A DNA stretch of 13,454 nt from an uncultured Granulicatella sp. (GTDB taxonomy: Bacteria > Bacillota > Bacilli > Lactobacillales > Aerococcaceae). Position 1 is the first letter of the stretch, and the number at the start of each line of letters is the position of its first letter. A program made the position numbers and the translations under genes. Below the pieces are notes generated by a model. It was not told where the DNA came from. It searched no databases and saw only the letters and a program-made list of their open reading frames with translations. The stretch covers positions 1 through 13,454 of the forward strand of contig URWJ01000027.1 of NCBI GenBank assembly GCA_900551535.1, written 5' to 3'. Of the stretch, positions 7,770 through 13,454 are shown one piece after another.

Positions 7770-9269
7770 CTACTCGTGATTTTGAAAGCCTAATGCTTCT
7801 AAACTTGCAATAACGGTTTCTACTTCATTATAAGGAATATACTCGTCACCAATCACTTGGTATGGCTCAACACCTTTACCAGCAAATAGTAAGATATCCC
7901 CTTCTTGCGCGATTTCTAAAGCGCGTTTTACCGCACTTTCTCGATTATCGATGCATTCATAAGCAGTCTTTTCATCTTTTCTTCCTGCTAAAATTTCTGC
8001 ATAAATCTTTTCAAGCGGTTCATTTCTTGGATTATCCGCTGTTAAAATCACATAATCGGATTTATCAAATGCAATTTCTCCAAGCTCAGGGCGCATACTT
8101 GAATCACGGTTACCACCGCTATGACCCATGATTGTAATCACTCGATTTACTTTCACTTTTTCAAGCGTTTCAAGCACATTTTGTAGCCCATCAGGTGTAT
8201 GTGCAAAGTCGATAATCACTTGGAATGGTTGTCCTTGTTGAATCAACTGCATACGACCACCCACACCAGGGAATCGTTTCATTCTGCTTACAGCACGTTC
8301 GAGTGAAATTCCATTCACAACTGCTACAGCAAAAGCAGCCAAAACATTATAGACATTAAAGAGTCCAATCATCGGAATTGTTACTGGAAGCTCTTGTCCA
8401 TTCATTGTTACTGTAAATGAAGTCGTCGCTCCGTTTGTTTGAACGTCCGTTGCACGGATATCCGCTTTTTCACTAAATCCATATGAAATCACTTCGCAAG
8501 GAGTTGAGTATGCGAATTGTTCATAGTGCTCTTCATCAATGTTTAGAATTGCAACACGAGGTTTTCCATTTTTAGAATGGTTTCCAAGTTGCGAGAATAG
8601 TAGACTTTTAGCATGCGCATAGTTTTCCATTGTTTTATGCAAATCTAAATGCTCATGCGTCAAGTTTGTAAATACCGCTACATTATAGTCGATTCCCCAC
8701 ACACGACCTAATTGAAGGGCATGAGAAGAAACTTCCATAATACAAGTGTCTCCACCAATTTCTTTTACCTTTTGCAATGTTTCATGCACCGTTAAGATTT
8801 CTGGAGTTGTATTTCTTGTTTCGATACGTTTCTCACCGATTTTACGATACATCGTTCCAATCAGTGCAGTTGGTTTTCCTAATTCTTCTAATAAATAGTC
8901 CACCATATGTGTTACAGTCGTTTTCCCATTCGTTCCTGTAACTCCAATCATATTTAATGATTCAGATGGATACCCGTAAAAATGATTTGCAAAGAGTGTC
9001 ATCACACGTGTCACGTCTTTGACATAAATCACAGGTGAATCTCCCACTTGTTCTTTGATAGATTTCGAAGCCACGAACACGCTCGCTCCTAGCTCTTTTG
9101 CTTTTCCTGCAAATTGATGCCCATCTACCGTTACACCTTCGATACAGAAAAACATAGTATTGGGCACAACTTTGCGCGAATCTTGTGCTAATTTTTCTAC
9201 AGTGACGCCCTCAAGCGAGCCTTCCACTTCTTTAATGACTAACAAGTCCGCTAGTTCTTTCGCAAACAT
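7770..9269 (-). CDS. murE: MurE, UDP-MurNAc-tripeptide synthetase (probably meso-DAP-adding)
   Basis: ATP-dependent cytosolic ligase adding the third stem-peptide residue to UDP-MurNAc-L-Ala-D-Glu. The 499 residues hold all Mur ligase landmarks: the uridine-binding N-terminal domain with AQDSRKV (28-34), the P-loop GVTGTNGKTTVT (109-120), NTTPE (153-157), EVSSHAL (179-185), FTNLTHEHLDLH (200-211), the lysine of YAHAKSLLFSQL (K221), GGRMQ (337-341), DFAHTPDGL (354-362) and GHSGGNRDSSMRPELG (382-397). DNPR (412-415) within the C-terminal domain is the motif that contacts meso-DAP in E. coli MurE; lysine-adding enzymes usually have another residue in place of the arginine. The following NEPLEKI differs from the common T/S-E-D/E-P pattern. 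AAGGAGGAAG precedes the ATG, 16 bases after the PBP stop. Substrate choice is inferred; family identity is firm. Confidence 0.97.
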   Translation of the reverse strand: MFAKELADLLVIKEVEGSLEGVTVEKLAQDSRKVVPNTMFFCIEGVTVDGHQFAGKAKELGASVFVASKSIKEQVGDSPVIYVKDVTRVMTLFANHFYGYPSESLNMIGVTGTNGKTTVTHMVDYLLEELGKPTALIGTMYRKIGEKRIETRNTTPEILTVHETLQKVKEIGGDTCIMEVSSHALQLGRVWGIDYNVAVFTNLTHEHLDLHKTMENYAHAKSLLFSQLGNHSKNGKPRVAILNIDEEHYEQFAYSTPCEVISYGFSEKADIRATDVQTNGATTSFTVTMNGQELPVTIPMIGLFNVYNVLAAFAVAVVNGISLERAVSRMKRFPGVGGRMQLIQQGQPFQVIIDFAHTPDGLQNVLETLEKVKVNRVITIMGHSGGNRDSSMRPELGEIAFDKSDYVILTADNPRNEPLEKIYAEILAGRKDEKTAYECIDNRESAVKRALEIAQEGDILLFAGKGVEPYQVIGDEYIPYNEVETVIASLEALGFQNHE

Positions 9270-9285
9270 GTTCTTCCTCCTTCTT

Positions 9286-11073
9286 TTACTCTGAGAGTCT
9301 AGAGTATTCTAAACTTCTCTTCATTAATGGATTGAAAATTTCTTTAATAATTTGGTTACCAGTTACAGCTACACGCGGTTGTTTCACTGTGATATATAGG
9401 ATATATTTTGGATCATCATACGGCGCAAATCCTACTACAGAGAAAATATAGTTATTTCCGTTTGAGTAGTATTTACCTGTTTCTGGATTGATGATTTCGG
9501 CTGTCCCTGTTTTTGCTGCGACTTCTTCTCCATCGATATTGAAATCATAAGCTGTCCCGTTTTTCATACGAGTTGCTTGATATAAGAATTGAAGAGTCTT
9601 CTTCGCTGTTTCAGGAGTGATGACTTTTCCTAATGATGTTGTTGGATTAGGCGTCTCTTTTCCAGTATCTGGATCTGTTAAATGGTCCACCAAACGTAAT
9701 TTTTGCATTTGACCGCCATTTGCAATCGCAGTGAAAGCTTGCATCATTTGGTAAGGTGTCACTGTAATCCCTTGACCGAAACCAGTTGATAATTGTTGTA
9801 AGTATGAATTAAATGGGTTCGAACCAGAAATCTCGTTGGCAAAACCAGAGTTAGTAGATTTTCCAAATCCGAAAGCTTCTAAGTATTGTTTCCATTTTTC
9901 AATACCAATTTTTTGAATGATGTAAACAAAGGCAACGTTACTTGAGTGCGCTAACCCTTCTAAATACGTAATATTTCCCCAACCGACTTTATTATAGTCT
10001 CGTACAAGGTCCGTATAAATCTTCACACTACCTGATTTGTATTTTTCATTTGGATCAAATACGCCTTCGTTAATCGCAGCGGCAAGTGCCAATACTTTCA
10101 TGGTTGACCCTGGCTCGTACGCTTGGTCTGTTAACAGGTTATTCCATTGAACATCGATACCCTCTTTAGTAGTCGAATTATACGTTGGACGTTGTGTTGC
10201 CGCAACGATATTTCCTGTTTTAGGGTCAACAAGCATCGCAGTCATTTGAACTGGTTGGTATTTTTTATCTGCTTCACTGACAAGAGATTCTAAATACGTT
10301 TGTAATCTCTTATCGATCGTTAACGTTAAATCCATACCATCTTTTGGTTGCTTAGTAACTTTTTCTGTATCGGTAATCACATATCCATTTCCATCTACAG
10401 AATATTCGACTTCGCCCGCAGTCCCCGTTAATTGTTCATTATAAAGACCTTCAAGACCAGTCTTCCCTACTAATGTAGTCACTGTCTTGTTATCGACTGT
10501 TTCTTCCACAGTATCTGTATACCCGATTAAATGAGAAGCAAAGATTCCATTAGGGTAGTAACGAGCTGGACTTTCTGAAAACTTAATTCCTGGAAGTTTT
10601 TCAGCTTCAATCGCTTCCTTATCTTGAACCGACAAATTCTTACCGGCGCTTCCAAACTCTACTTGAGAAACATCTTTTTGACTTAACAATTTTACAATTT
10701 CTTCTTTAGATAGAGAAATATGTTTTGAAAGAGCTTCTGCAGTTTTATTAACGTCTGTTACATAATCAGGATTATCTGAATCCTTACTCCACTCCGAAGT
10801 TAAAACGGCATATAAAGAATAATTCGTCGCATCTACTGCAATTGGGCTCCCACTAGCGTCGTAAATAGTACCGCGTTTTGCAGCAAGCGTGCGTTTTTGA
10901 TGGATTTTATCATTGATTTCTGCACGTAAATCCACACCATGGATATTCCCTACAACCATGATTTGAAAGAACTGTACAGAAAAAATGAGAAATAAAACAC
11001 CTGCGAGTCCTACTAAAATCCGGCTCGCTTGATGCCTATTTCCCGCAATGTTATTGTTTTTCGTATTTTTCAT
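9286..11073 (-). CDS. pbpB: Class B penicillin-binding protein (PBP2B/PBP2X type), no PASTA domain
   Basis: Monofunctional septal peptidoglycan transpeptidase, anchored by an N-terminal helix and acting outside the membrane with FtsL and DivIB. The 595-residue protein has a short basic cytoplasmic tail, one transmembrane helix (about 18-40), the pedestal domain with KRGTIYDASG (66-75) and GKTGLEGLYN (203-212), and the transpeptidase domain. The three active-site motifs are STMK (323-326, nucleophile S323), SSN (377-379) and KTG (521-523). The frame closes at 9286, and the murE ribosome binding site follows at once, leaving no room for more coding sequence. B. subtilis PbpB and pneumococcal PBP2x are over 700 residues with C-terminal PASTA repeats; this protein ends where those would begin. 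Its ATG overlaps the ftsL stop by four bases (ATGA) with only a weak upstream AGGA, so translation is probably coupled to ftsL. Confidence 0.96.
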   Translation of the reverse strand: MKNTKNNNIAGNRHQASRILVGLAGVLFLIFSVQFFQIMVVGNIHGVDLRAEINDKIHQKRTLAAKRGTIYDASGSPIAVDATNYSLYAVLTSEWSKDSDNPDYVTDVNKTAEALSKHISLSKEEIVKLLSQKDVSQVEFGSAGKNLSVQDKEAIEAEKLPGIKFSESPARYYPNGIFASHLIGYTDTVEETVDNKTVTTLVGKTGLEGLYNEQLTGTAGEVEYSVDGNGYVITDTEKVTKQPKDGMDLTLTIDKRLQTYLESLVSEADKKYQPVQMTAMLVDPKTGNIVAATQRPTYNSTTKEGIDVQWNNLLTDQAYEPGSTMKVLALAAAINEGVFDPNEKYKSGSVKIYTDLVRDYNKVGWGNITYLEGLAHSSNVAFVYIIQKIGIEKWKQYLEAFGFGKSTNSGFANEISGSNPFNSYLQQLSTGFGQGITVTPYQMMQAFTAIANGGQMQKLRLVDHLTDPDTGKETPNPTTSLGKVITPETAKKTLQFLYQATRMKNGTAYDFNIDGEEVAAKTGTAEIINPETGKYYSNGNNYIFSVVGFAPYDDPKYILYITVKQPRVAVTGNQIIKEIFNPLMKRSLEYSRLSE

Positions 11074-11441
11074 CGTCCAACATTCCTAACATTTTCTTCG
11101 TTCATCTTCAAGCCTTGTTCATTAGCGATACGATTTACTCGGTCGTACTGAGACAATTCTTGCGTTGCCTGAAGCAATGTATTATTTTCACGTTGAATTA
11201 ATGTTGTTTGTGATTCGATATCTTGTAATTGTCTGTTTTTGTTAGCTACAATCATGCTCGCAACAATCGTCATTACTGCTAAAGCCGCAAGTACAAAACC
11301 AGAGACTGCTAAAAGTCGTAGAAAGTCTGCTTTTTGTTTTTCTTGCGGAATCGATGTTACTTCGCGGTCTCCACGAACTAGAGGCTTTTGCGTAGGTACC
11401 GCAACATTCATTGTATCTACATATTTTTCAGCTAATGCCAC
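11070..11441 (-). CDS. ftsL: Cell division protein FtsL
   Basis: Small bitopic divisome protein that binds DivIC and DivIB and helps activate the septal PBP. The 123-residue product has a cytoplasmic tail of about 38 residues. One transmembrane helix follows (about 41-66, LLAVSGFVLAALAVMTIVAS region). The short extracellular part is predicted coiled coil (about 68-100, with QLQDIESQTTLIQRENNTLL) and ends with the conserved-type YDRVNRIANEQGLKM (99-113). Translation starts at GTG (11439-11441) behind AAGGGG; no upstream ATG fits. Primary sequence is poorly conserved in this family, so topology and position between rsmH and the class B PBP carry the call. It overlaps the PBP by four bases. Confidence 0.93.
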   Translation of the reverse strand: MALAEKYVDTMNVAVPTQKPLVRGDREVTSIPQEKQKADFLRLLAVSGFVLAALAVMTIVASMIVANKNRQLQDIESQTTLIQRENNTLLQATQELSQYDRVNRIANEQGLKMNEENVRNVGR

Positions 11442-11470
11442 TAGAATCCCCTTCTTTCTAAATTATCCTT

Positions 11471-12412
11471 TTATTTTACTCTTTCGATGACTCTCAATTT
11501 CGCACTTTGTGACCGAGAGTTTTCTGTAATTTCTTCAATGCTTGGTAAAATTGGCTTTTTATTCACCAATTGGAACGGAGCTTTTTCTTCCTCCGTAGGT
11601 AGAATTGGCAAATTCTTCGGTGCCTTTTCTACTGTACTTTGCTGTTTGAACATTGTTTTGACAATGCGATCTTCCAAAGAATGGAATGAAATCACACTGA
11701 TACGGCCTCCCACGCCAACAACTTCAAATGCTTGCTCAAGTGAGTCTTCAATCGCTGCTAATTCATCATTTACTGCGATACGGATCGCTTGGAAAATTCT
11801 TTTAGCAGGATGTCCCCCTTTTCGTCTTGCAGCAGCTGGAATACTGTCTCGAATAATATCCACTAATTCACCTGTTGTTTCAATGCGGTGTTGCGCGCGG
11901 ATACGCTCAATATTTCGAGCGATTTGCTTCGAGAACTTTTCTTCTCCATATCGATAGAAGATACGAACTAATTCGTCATAGCTCCATTCATTTACAATCT
12001 CTTCTGCCGTTAACGGAGCACTTTGGTCCATACGCATATCGAGTTTTGCATTTTGATGGTAACTAAATCCACGTTCAATCTGATCGAGTTGTGGTGAAGA
12101 TACTCCTAAGTCGTATAGAATTCCATCCACTTTAGAAACACCTAGTTTTCCAAGTTCTTTCTTTAATTGACGGAAGTTCGCGTGAATAAATGTCACTTTC
12201 CCTTCTTCGACTTCTTTAGCAAGGCGATTCTTTGCGTGATCAATAGCTTGCATATCTTGGTCAAAGCAATAGAGATGACCTGTTGTTAGTTGGCTTAGTA
12301 GGTATTGACTATGTCCAGCACCACCAAGCGTACAGTCTACGTAGATTCCGTCTGGCTTAATGGATAATGCATCTACCGTTTCATGTAGCAATACAGTGAT
12401 ATGTTTAAACAT
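11471..12412 (-). CDS. rsmH: RsmH (MraW), 16S rRNA m4C1402 methyltransferase
   Basis: S-adenosylmethionine-dependent methyltransferase that modifies N4 of C1402 in the ribosomal P site of 16S rRNA. The 313-residue protein is the normal size. It begins with the conserved HITVLLHETVDAL (4-16). The SAM-binding motif I is DCTLGGAGHS (26-35), followed by the acidic ribose-binding position CFDQD (49-53) and the family motifs DLGVSSPQLD (101-110) and DMRMD (125-129). The helical insert domain covers about 110-210, and HPAKRIFQAIRIAVNDEL (201-218) and ISFHSLEDRIVK (241-252) complete the signature. A purine-rich AAGGGAAGGG region precedes the ATG, 14 bases after the mraZ stop. It is the second gene of the dcw operon, as in most bacteria. 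Confidence 0.98.
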   Translation of the reverse strand: MFKHITVLLHETVDALSIKPDGIYVDCTLGGAGHSQYLLSQLTTGHLYCFDQDMQAIDHAKNRLAKEVEEGKVTFIHANFRQLKKELGKLGVSKVDGILYDLGVSSPQLDQIERGFSYHQNAKLDMRMDQSAPLTAEEIVNEWSYDELVRIFYRYGEEKFSKQIARNIERIRAQHRIETTGELVDIIRDSIPAAARRKGGHPAKRIFQAIRIAVNDELAAIEDSLEQAFEVVGVGGRISVISFHSLEDRIVKTMFKQQSTVEKAPKNLPILPTEEEKAPFQLVNKKPILPSIEEITENSRSQSAKLRVIERVK

Positions 12413-12426
12413 GGTCCCTTCCCTTT

Positions 12427-12858
12427 CTAAAAGCCAAAATCAATCATATGTTCGGCCAATTCTTCAAAATTCTCTTCAGTTTCAGCAATATATTCTTGCC
12501 AACGTTCTTCGTTCCAAATCTCAATACGATCATTGTTCCCGATAACGCGACAATTCTTTTCTAATCCCGCATACGCACGTAACGTTTGTGAGATGTTTAC
12601 ACGACCTTGTTTGTCGAATTCTACTTCAATCGCAGCAGAGTTCATAAAACGTGTGAAGGCACGTGCATCTTTTTTCGACTGTGGTAAGTCTCTTAATTTC
12701 TGTTGAATGAGCTCCCATTGTTCGAGAGGATAACCGTATAAACAGCCATCAAGTCCGCGTGTCACGATAAAGGTGAAACCTAAATCTTCACGGAATTTAG
12801 CAGGCACAATCATACGTCCTTTTGCATCAATAGTATGTTGATATTCACCGATTAACAT
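12427..12858 (-). CDS. mraZ: MraZ, transcriptional regulator of the dcw operon
   Basis: DNA-binding protein with two AbrB-like halves that forms a ring-shaped oligomer and binds direct repeats upstream of its own operon. The 143 residues contain the two signature DxxxR motifs, DAKGR (11-15) and DKQGR (82-86), one in each half, after the typical start MLIGEYQHTID. The acidic C-terminus EELAEHMIDFGF is typical of Firmicute homologues. GGAGGAG lies before the ATG. As the first gene of the cluster, it sits 32 bases downstream of four matching repeats at 12890-12923, a probable operator. In E. coli MraZ represses the operon, while a mycoplasma homologue has been reported to activate; which applies here cannot be read from sequence. 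Confidence 0.97.
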   Translation of the reverse strand: MLIGEYQHTIDAKGRMIVPAKFREDLGFTFIVTRGLDGCLYGYPLEQWELIQQKLRDLPQSKKDARAFTRFMNSAAIEVEFDKQGRVNISQTLRAYAGLEKNCRVIGNNDRIEIWNEERWQEYIAETEENFEELAEHMIDFGF

Positions 12859-12889
12859 GCAGACTCCTCCATTCCAATAATTTTAGTAA

Positions 12890-12923
12890 CCATAGTTTAC
12901 CACATCCCACCACTTTTCACCAC
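12890..12923 (-). promoter_or_regulatory. Probable MraZ operator: four repeats at 10-base spacing
   Basis: On the minus strand GTGG occurs at 12920-12923, 12910-12913 and 12900-12903, and ATGG at 12890-12893, exactly 10 bases apart. Each is followed by a variable spacer (TGAAAA, TGGGAT, TAAACT). E. coli MraZ is known to bind TGGG-type direct repeats with a 10-base period just upstream of mraZ, so the match in motif, period and position is strong. One helical turn between units puts all four on the same DNA face, as expected for a ring-shaped oligomer. The last two repeats flank the candidate -10. Confidence 0.85.
12894..12902 (-). promoter_or_regulatory. Candidate extended -10 of the mraZ (dcw) promoter
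   Basis: The minus strand reads TGGTAAACT: TG, one base, then TAAACT (12894-12899). A start near 12887 would give a leader of about 29 bases with the GGAGGAG site properly placed. No good -35 lies 16-18 bases upstream. A competing -10, TAAAAT at 12880-12885, fits the consensus better but would leave a leader of only about 15 bases. Either promoter would be overlapped by the four-repeat operator, allowing direct competition between MraZ and RNA polymerase. Confidence 0.4.
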
Positions 12924-12956
12924 TTTTTTACCAAAAAAAGTTAAAAAAAGTTTTTT
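12924..12956 (-). repeat. Tandem 10-base A-tract repeat upstream of the mraZ operator
   Basis: On the plus strand the unit AAAAAAAGTT occurs twice in tandem (12933-12942 and 12943-12952), flanked by T6 tracts at 12924-12929 and 12951-12956. The two A7 tracts are spaced by one helical turn, a pattern known to bend DNA. They lie directly upstream of the promoter region, where an AT-rich UP element would sit. Curvature or UP-element activity is inferred. Confidence 0.6.
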
Positions 12957-12983
12957 CTCCCCCAATTTGTGTTTTCAAAGCAC

Positions 12984-13019
12984 AAAAAAAGCTCTTTACG
13001 ATTCAATCGTAAAGAGCTT
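12984..13019 (-). terminator. Intrinsic terminator after the DUF3397-like gene
   Basis: In the minus-strand transcript AAGCTCTTTACGAT (13006-13019) pairs perfectly with ATCGTAAAGAGCTT (12989-13002), a 14-bp stem closed by a 3-base loop. A run of seven U residues (12984-12990) begins in the last two stem bases. It starts about 22 bases after the stop codon of the upstream gene and separates it from the mraZ operon. There is no T-run on the other side, so it should act on minus-strand transcripts only. Confidence 0.93.
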
Positions 13020-13040
13020 ACTATCATTGATTTAATGCGA

Positions 13041-13394
13041 TTATTTAAAGAATCTACCCACCTGAACAAGAATAACGAGTAATCCGAAGTATAAAAATGA
13101 AATAGAAAATAATTGGTGGATGAATGGTCTTAAAACCAATTTTCCAGTCTTTAATTTAAAATAGAGTAACGCCAACCCGATCACAGCGAACCCGAGTGTG
13201 GCAAAACTAAACCATGAATATCCATATACATTCACACTGGTCGTATGTAAAACCAATAACATCATTGGCGTCATAATTTCACGAATAGTTATGAAGCGAG
13301 TCTCATTATAGAAGATTCGATTCCCAAAAACGACTGTGAAGCCGACAAAACTTAAAATAAACACTAACCATAGTATAATTTCAAAAAATAACAT
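13041..13394 (-). CDS. Small four-helix membrane protein, DUF3397-like, function unknown
   Basis: A 117-residue, strongly hydrophobic protein with four likely membrane helices (about 4-22, 39-54, 60-79 and 93-112). Short basic connecting loops follow, for example NETRFITIREIM (30-41) and KLKTGKLVLRPF (80-91), and the tail is VGRFFK. Size, topology and location just upstream of mraZ match the DUF3397 family found next to the dcw cluster in many Bacilli; I recognise it by context and general pattern, not by a diagnostic motif. No biochemical role is known to me. GGAGGTGGG with 7-base spacing precedes the ATG. A possible -10, TAAACT (13416-13421), lies 22 bases upstream without a convincing -35. 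Its own terminator suggests a unit separate from mraZ; further genes upstream are outside the window. Confidence 0.82.
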   Translation of the reverse strand: MLFFEIILWLVFILSFVGFTVVFGNRIFYNETRFITIREIMTPMMLLVLHTTSVNVYGYSWFSFATLGFAVIGLALLYFKLKTGKLVLRPFIHQLFSISFLYFGLLVILVQVGRFFK

Positions 13395-13454
13395 TGACCC
13401 ACCTCCATCACTACTAGTTTACAATAGATTTCTTAAAACTCATAATATTTTTAA

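Noticed and set aside
9286..9300. PASTA domain of the PBP lost through a frameshift or early stop
   Set aside because: The stop is followed at once by the murE ribosome binding site and start; no leftover PASTA coding sequence exists in any frame.
11487..11957. Plus-strand open frame of 156 codons, the longest antisense frame
   Set aside because: It lies opposite conserved RsmH sequence and has no ribosome binding site; serine- and arginine-rich low-quality translation.
1..13454. A new defence, mobile or otherwise undescribed system
   Set aside because: All coding space is taken by known division and wall genes plus one small membrane protein. There are no transposase, integrase, CRISPR, toxin-antitoxin or direct-repeat boundary signals.

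Overview
The window is an almost complete division and cell wall (dcw) cluster from a low-GC Gram-positive bacterium. Every gene lies on the minus strand, so transcription runs from high to low coordinates. Protein sequences, the strong AGGAGG-type ribosome binding sites and the gene order (mraZ-rsmH-ftsL-pbp-murE-mraY-murD-murG-divIB-ftsA-ftsZ-yggS) point to Bacilli, most likely Lactobacillales. There is no spoVD or spoVE as in Bacillus, and a DUF3397-type gene sits in front of mraZ. The MurE carries a DNPR motif, usually linked to meso-diaminopimelate (DAP) use. This would suit a DAP-type lactic relative such as Carnobacteriaceae, but the genus is an inference.

Layout in transcription order: (1) 13394-13041, a small four-helix membrane protein (DUF3397-like), closed by a strong intrinsic terminator at 12984-13019. 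(2) 12859-12983, the control region of the cluster: two A-tracts one helical turn apart, then four GTGG/ATGG repeats at exact 10-base spacing (probable MraZ operator) overlapping a candidate extended -10. (3) 12858-11070, mraZ, rsmH and ftsL. (4) 11073-4227, a PASTA-less class B penicillin-binding protein, then murE, mraY, murD and murG. (5) 4209-580, divIB, ftsA and ftsZ, with a 129-base gap before ftsA holding a candidate promoter. (6) 580-1, the first 193 codons of yggS, cut by the window edge.

The genes form one pathway and machine. MurD and MurE add D-Glu and the third residue to the UDP-MurNAc peptide, MraY makes lipid I and MurG makes lipid II. The class B PBP, with FtsL and DivIB, uses lipid II at the septum, which FtsZ and FtsA position. 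RsmH methylates 16S rRNA, and MraZ is expected to control the whole operon. murB, murC, murF, ddl and ftsW are absent and must lie elsewhere in the genome.

I saw no mobile element, CRISPR array, tRNA, rRNA or foreign-looking segment. No stretch longer than 182 bases lacks a gene. This is mainly an ordinary, well-conserved locus; the points of interest are in the control sites, the domain loss in the PBP and the specificity of MurE.
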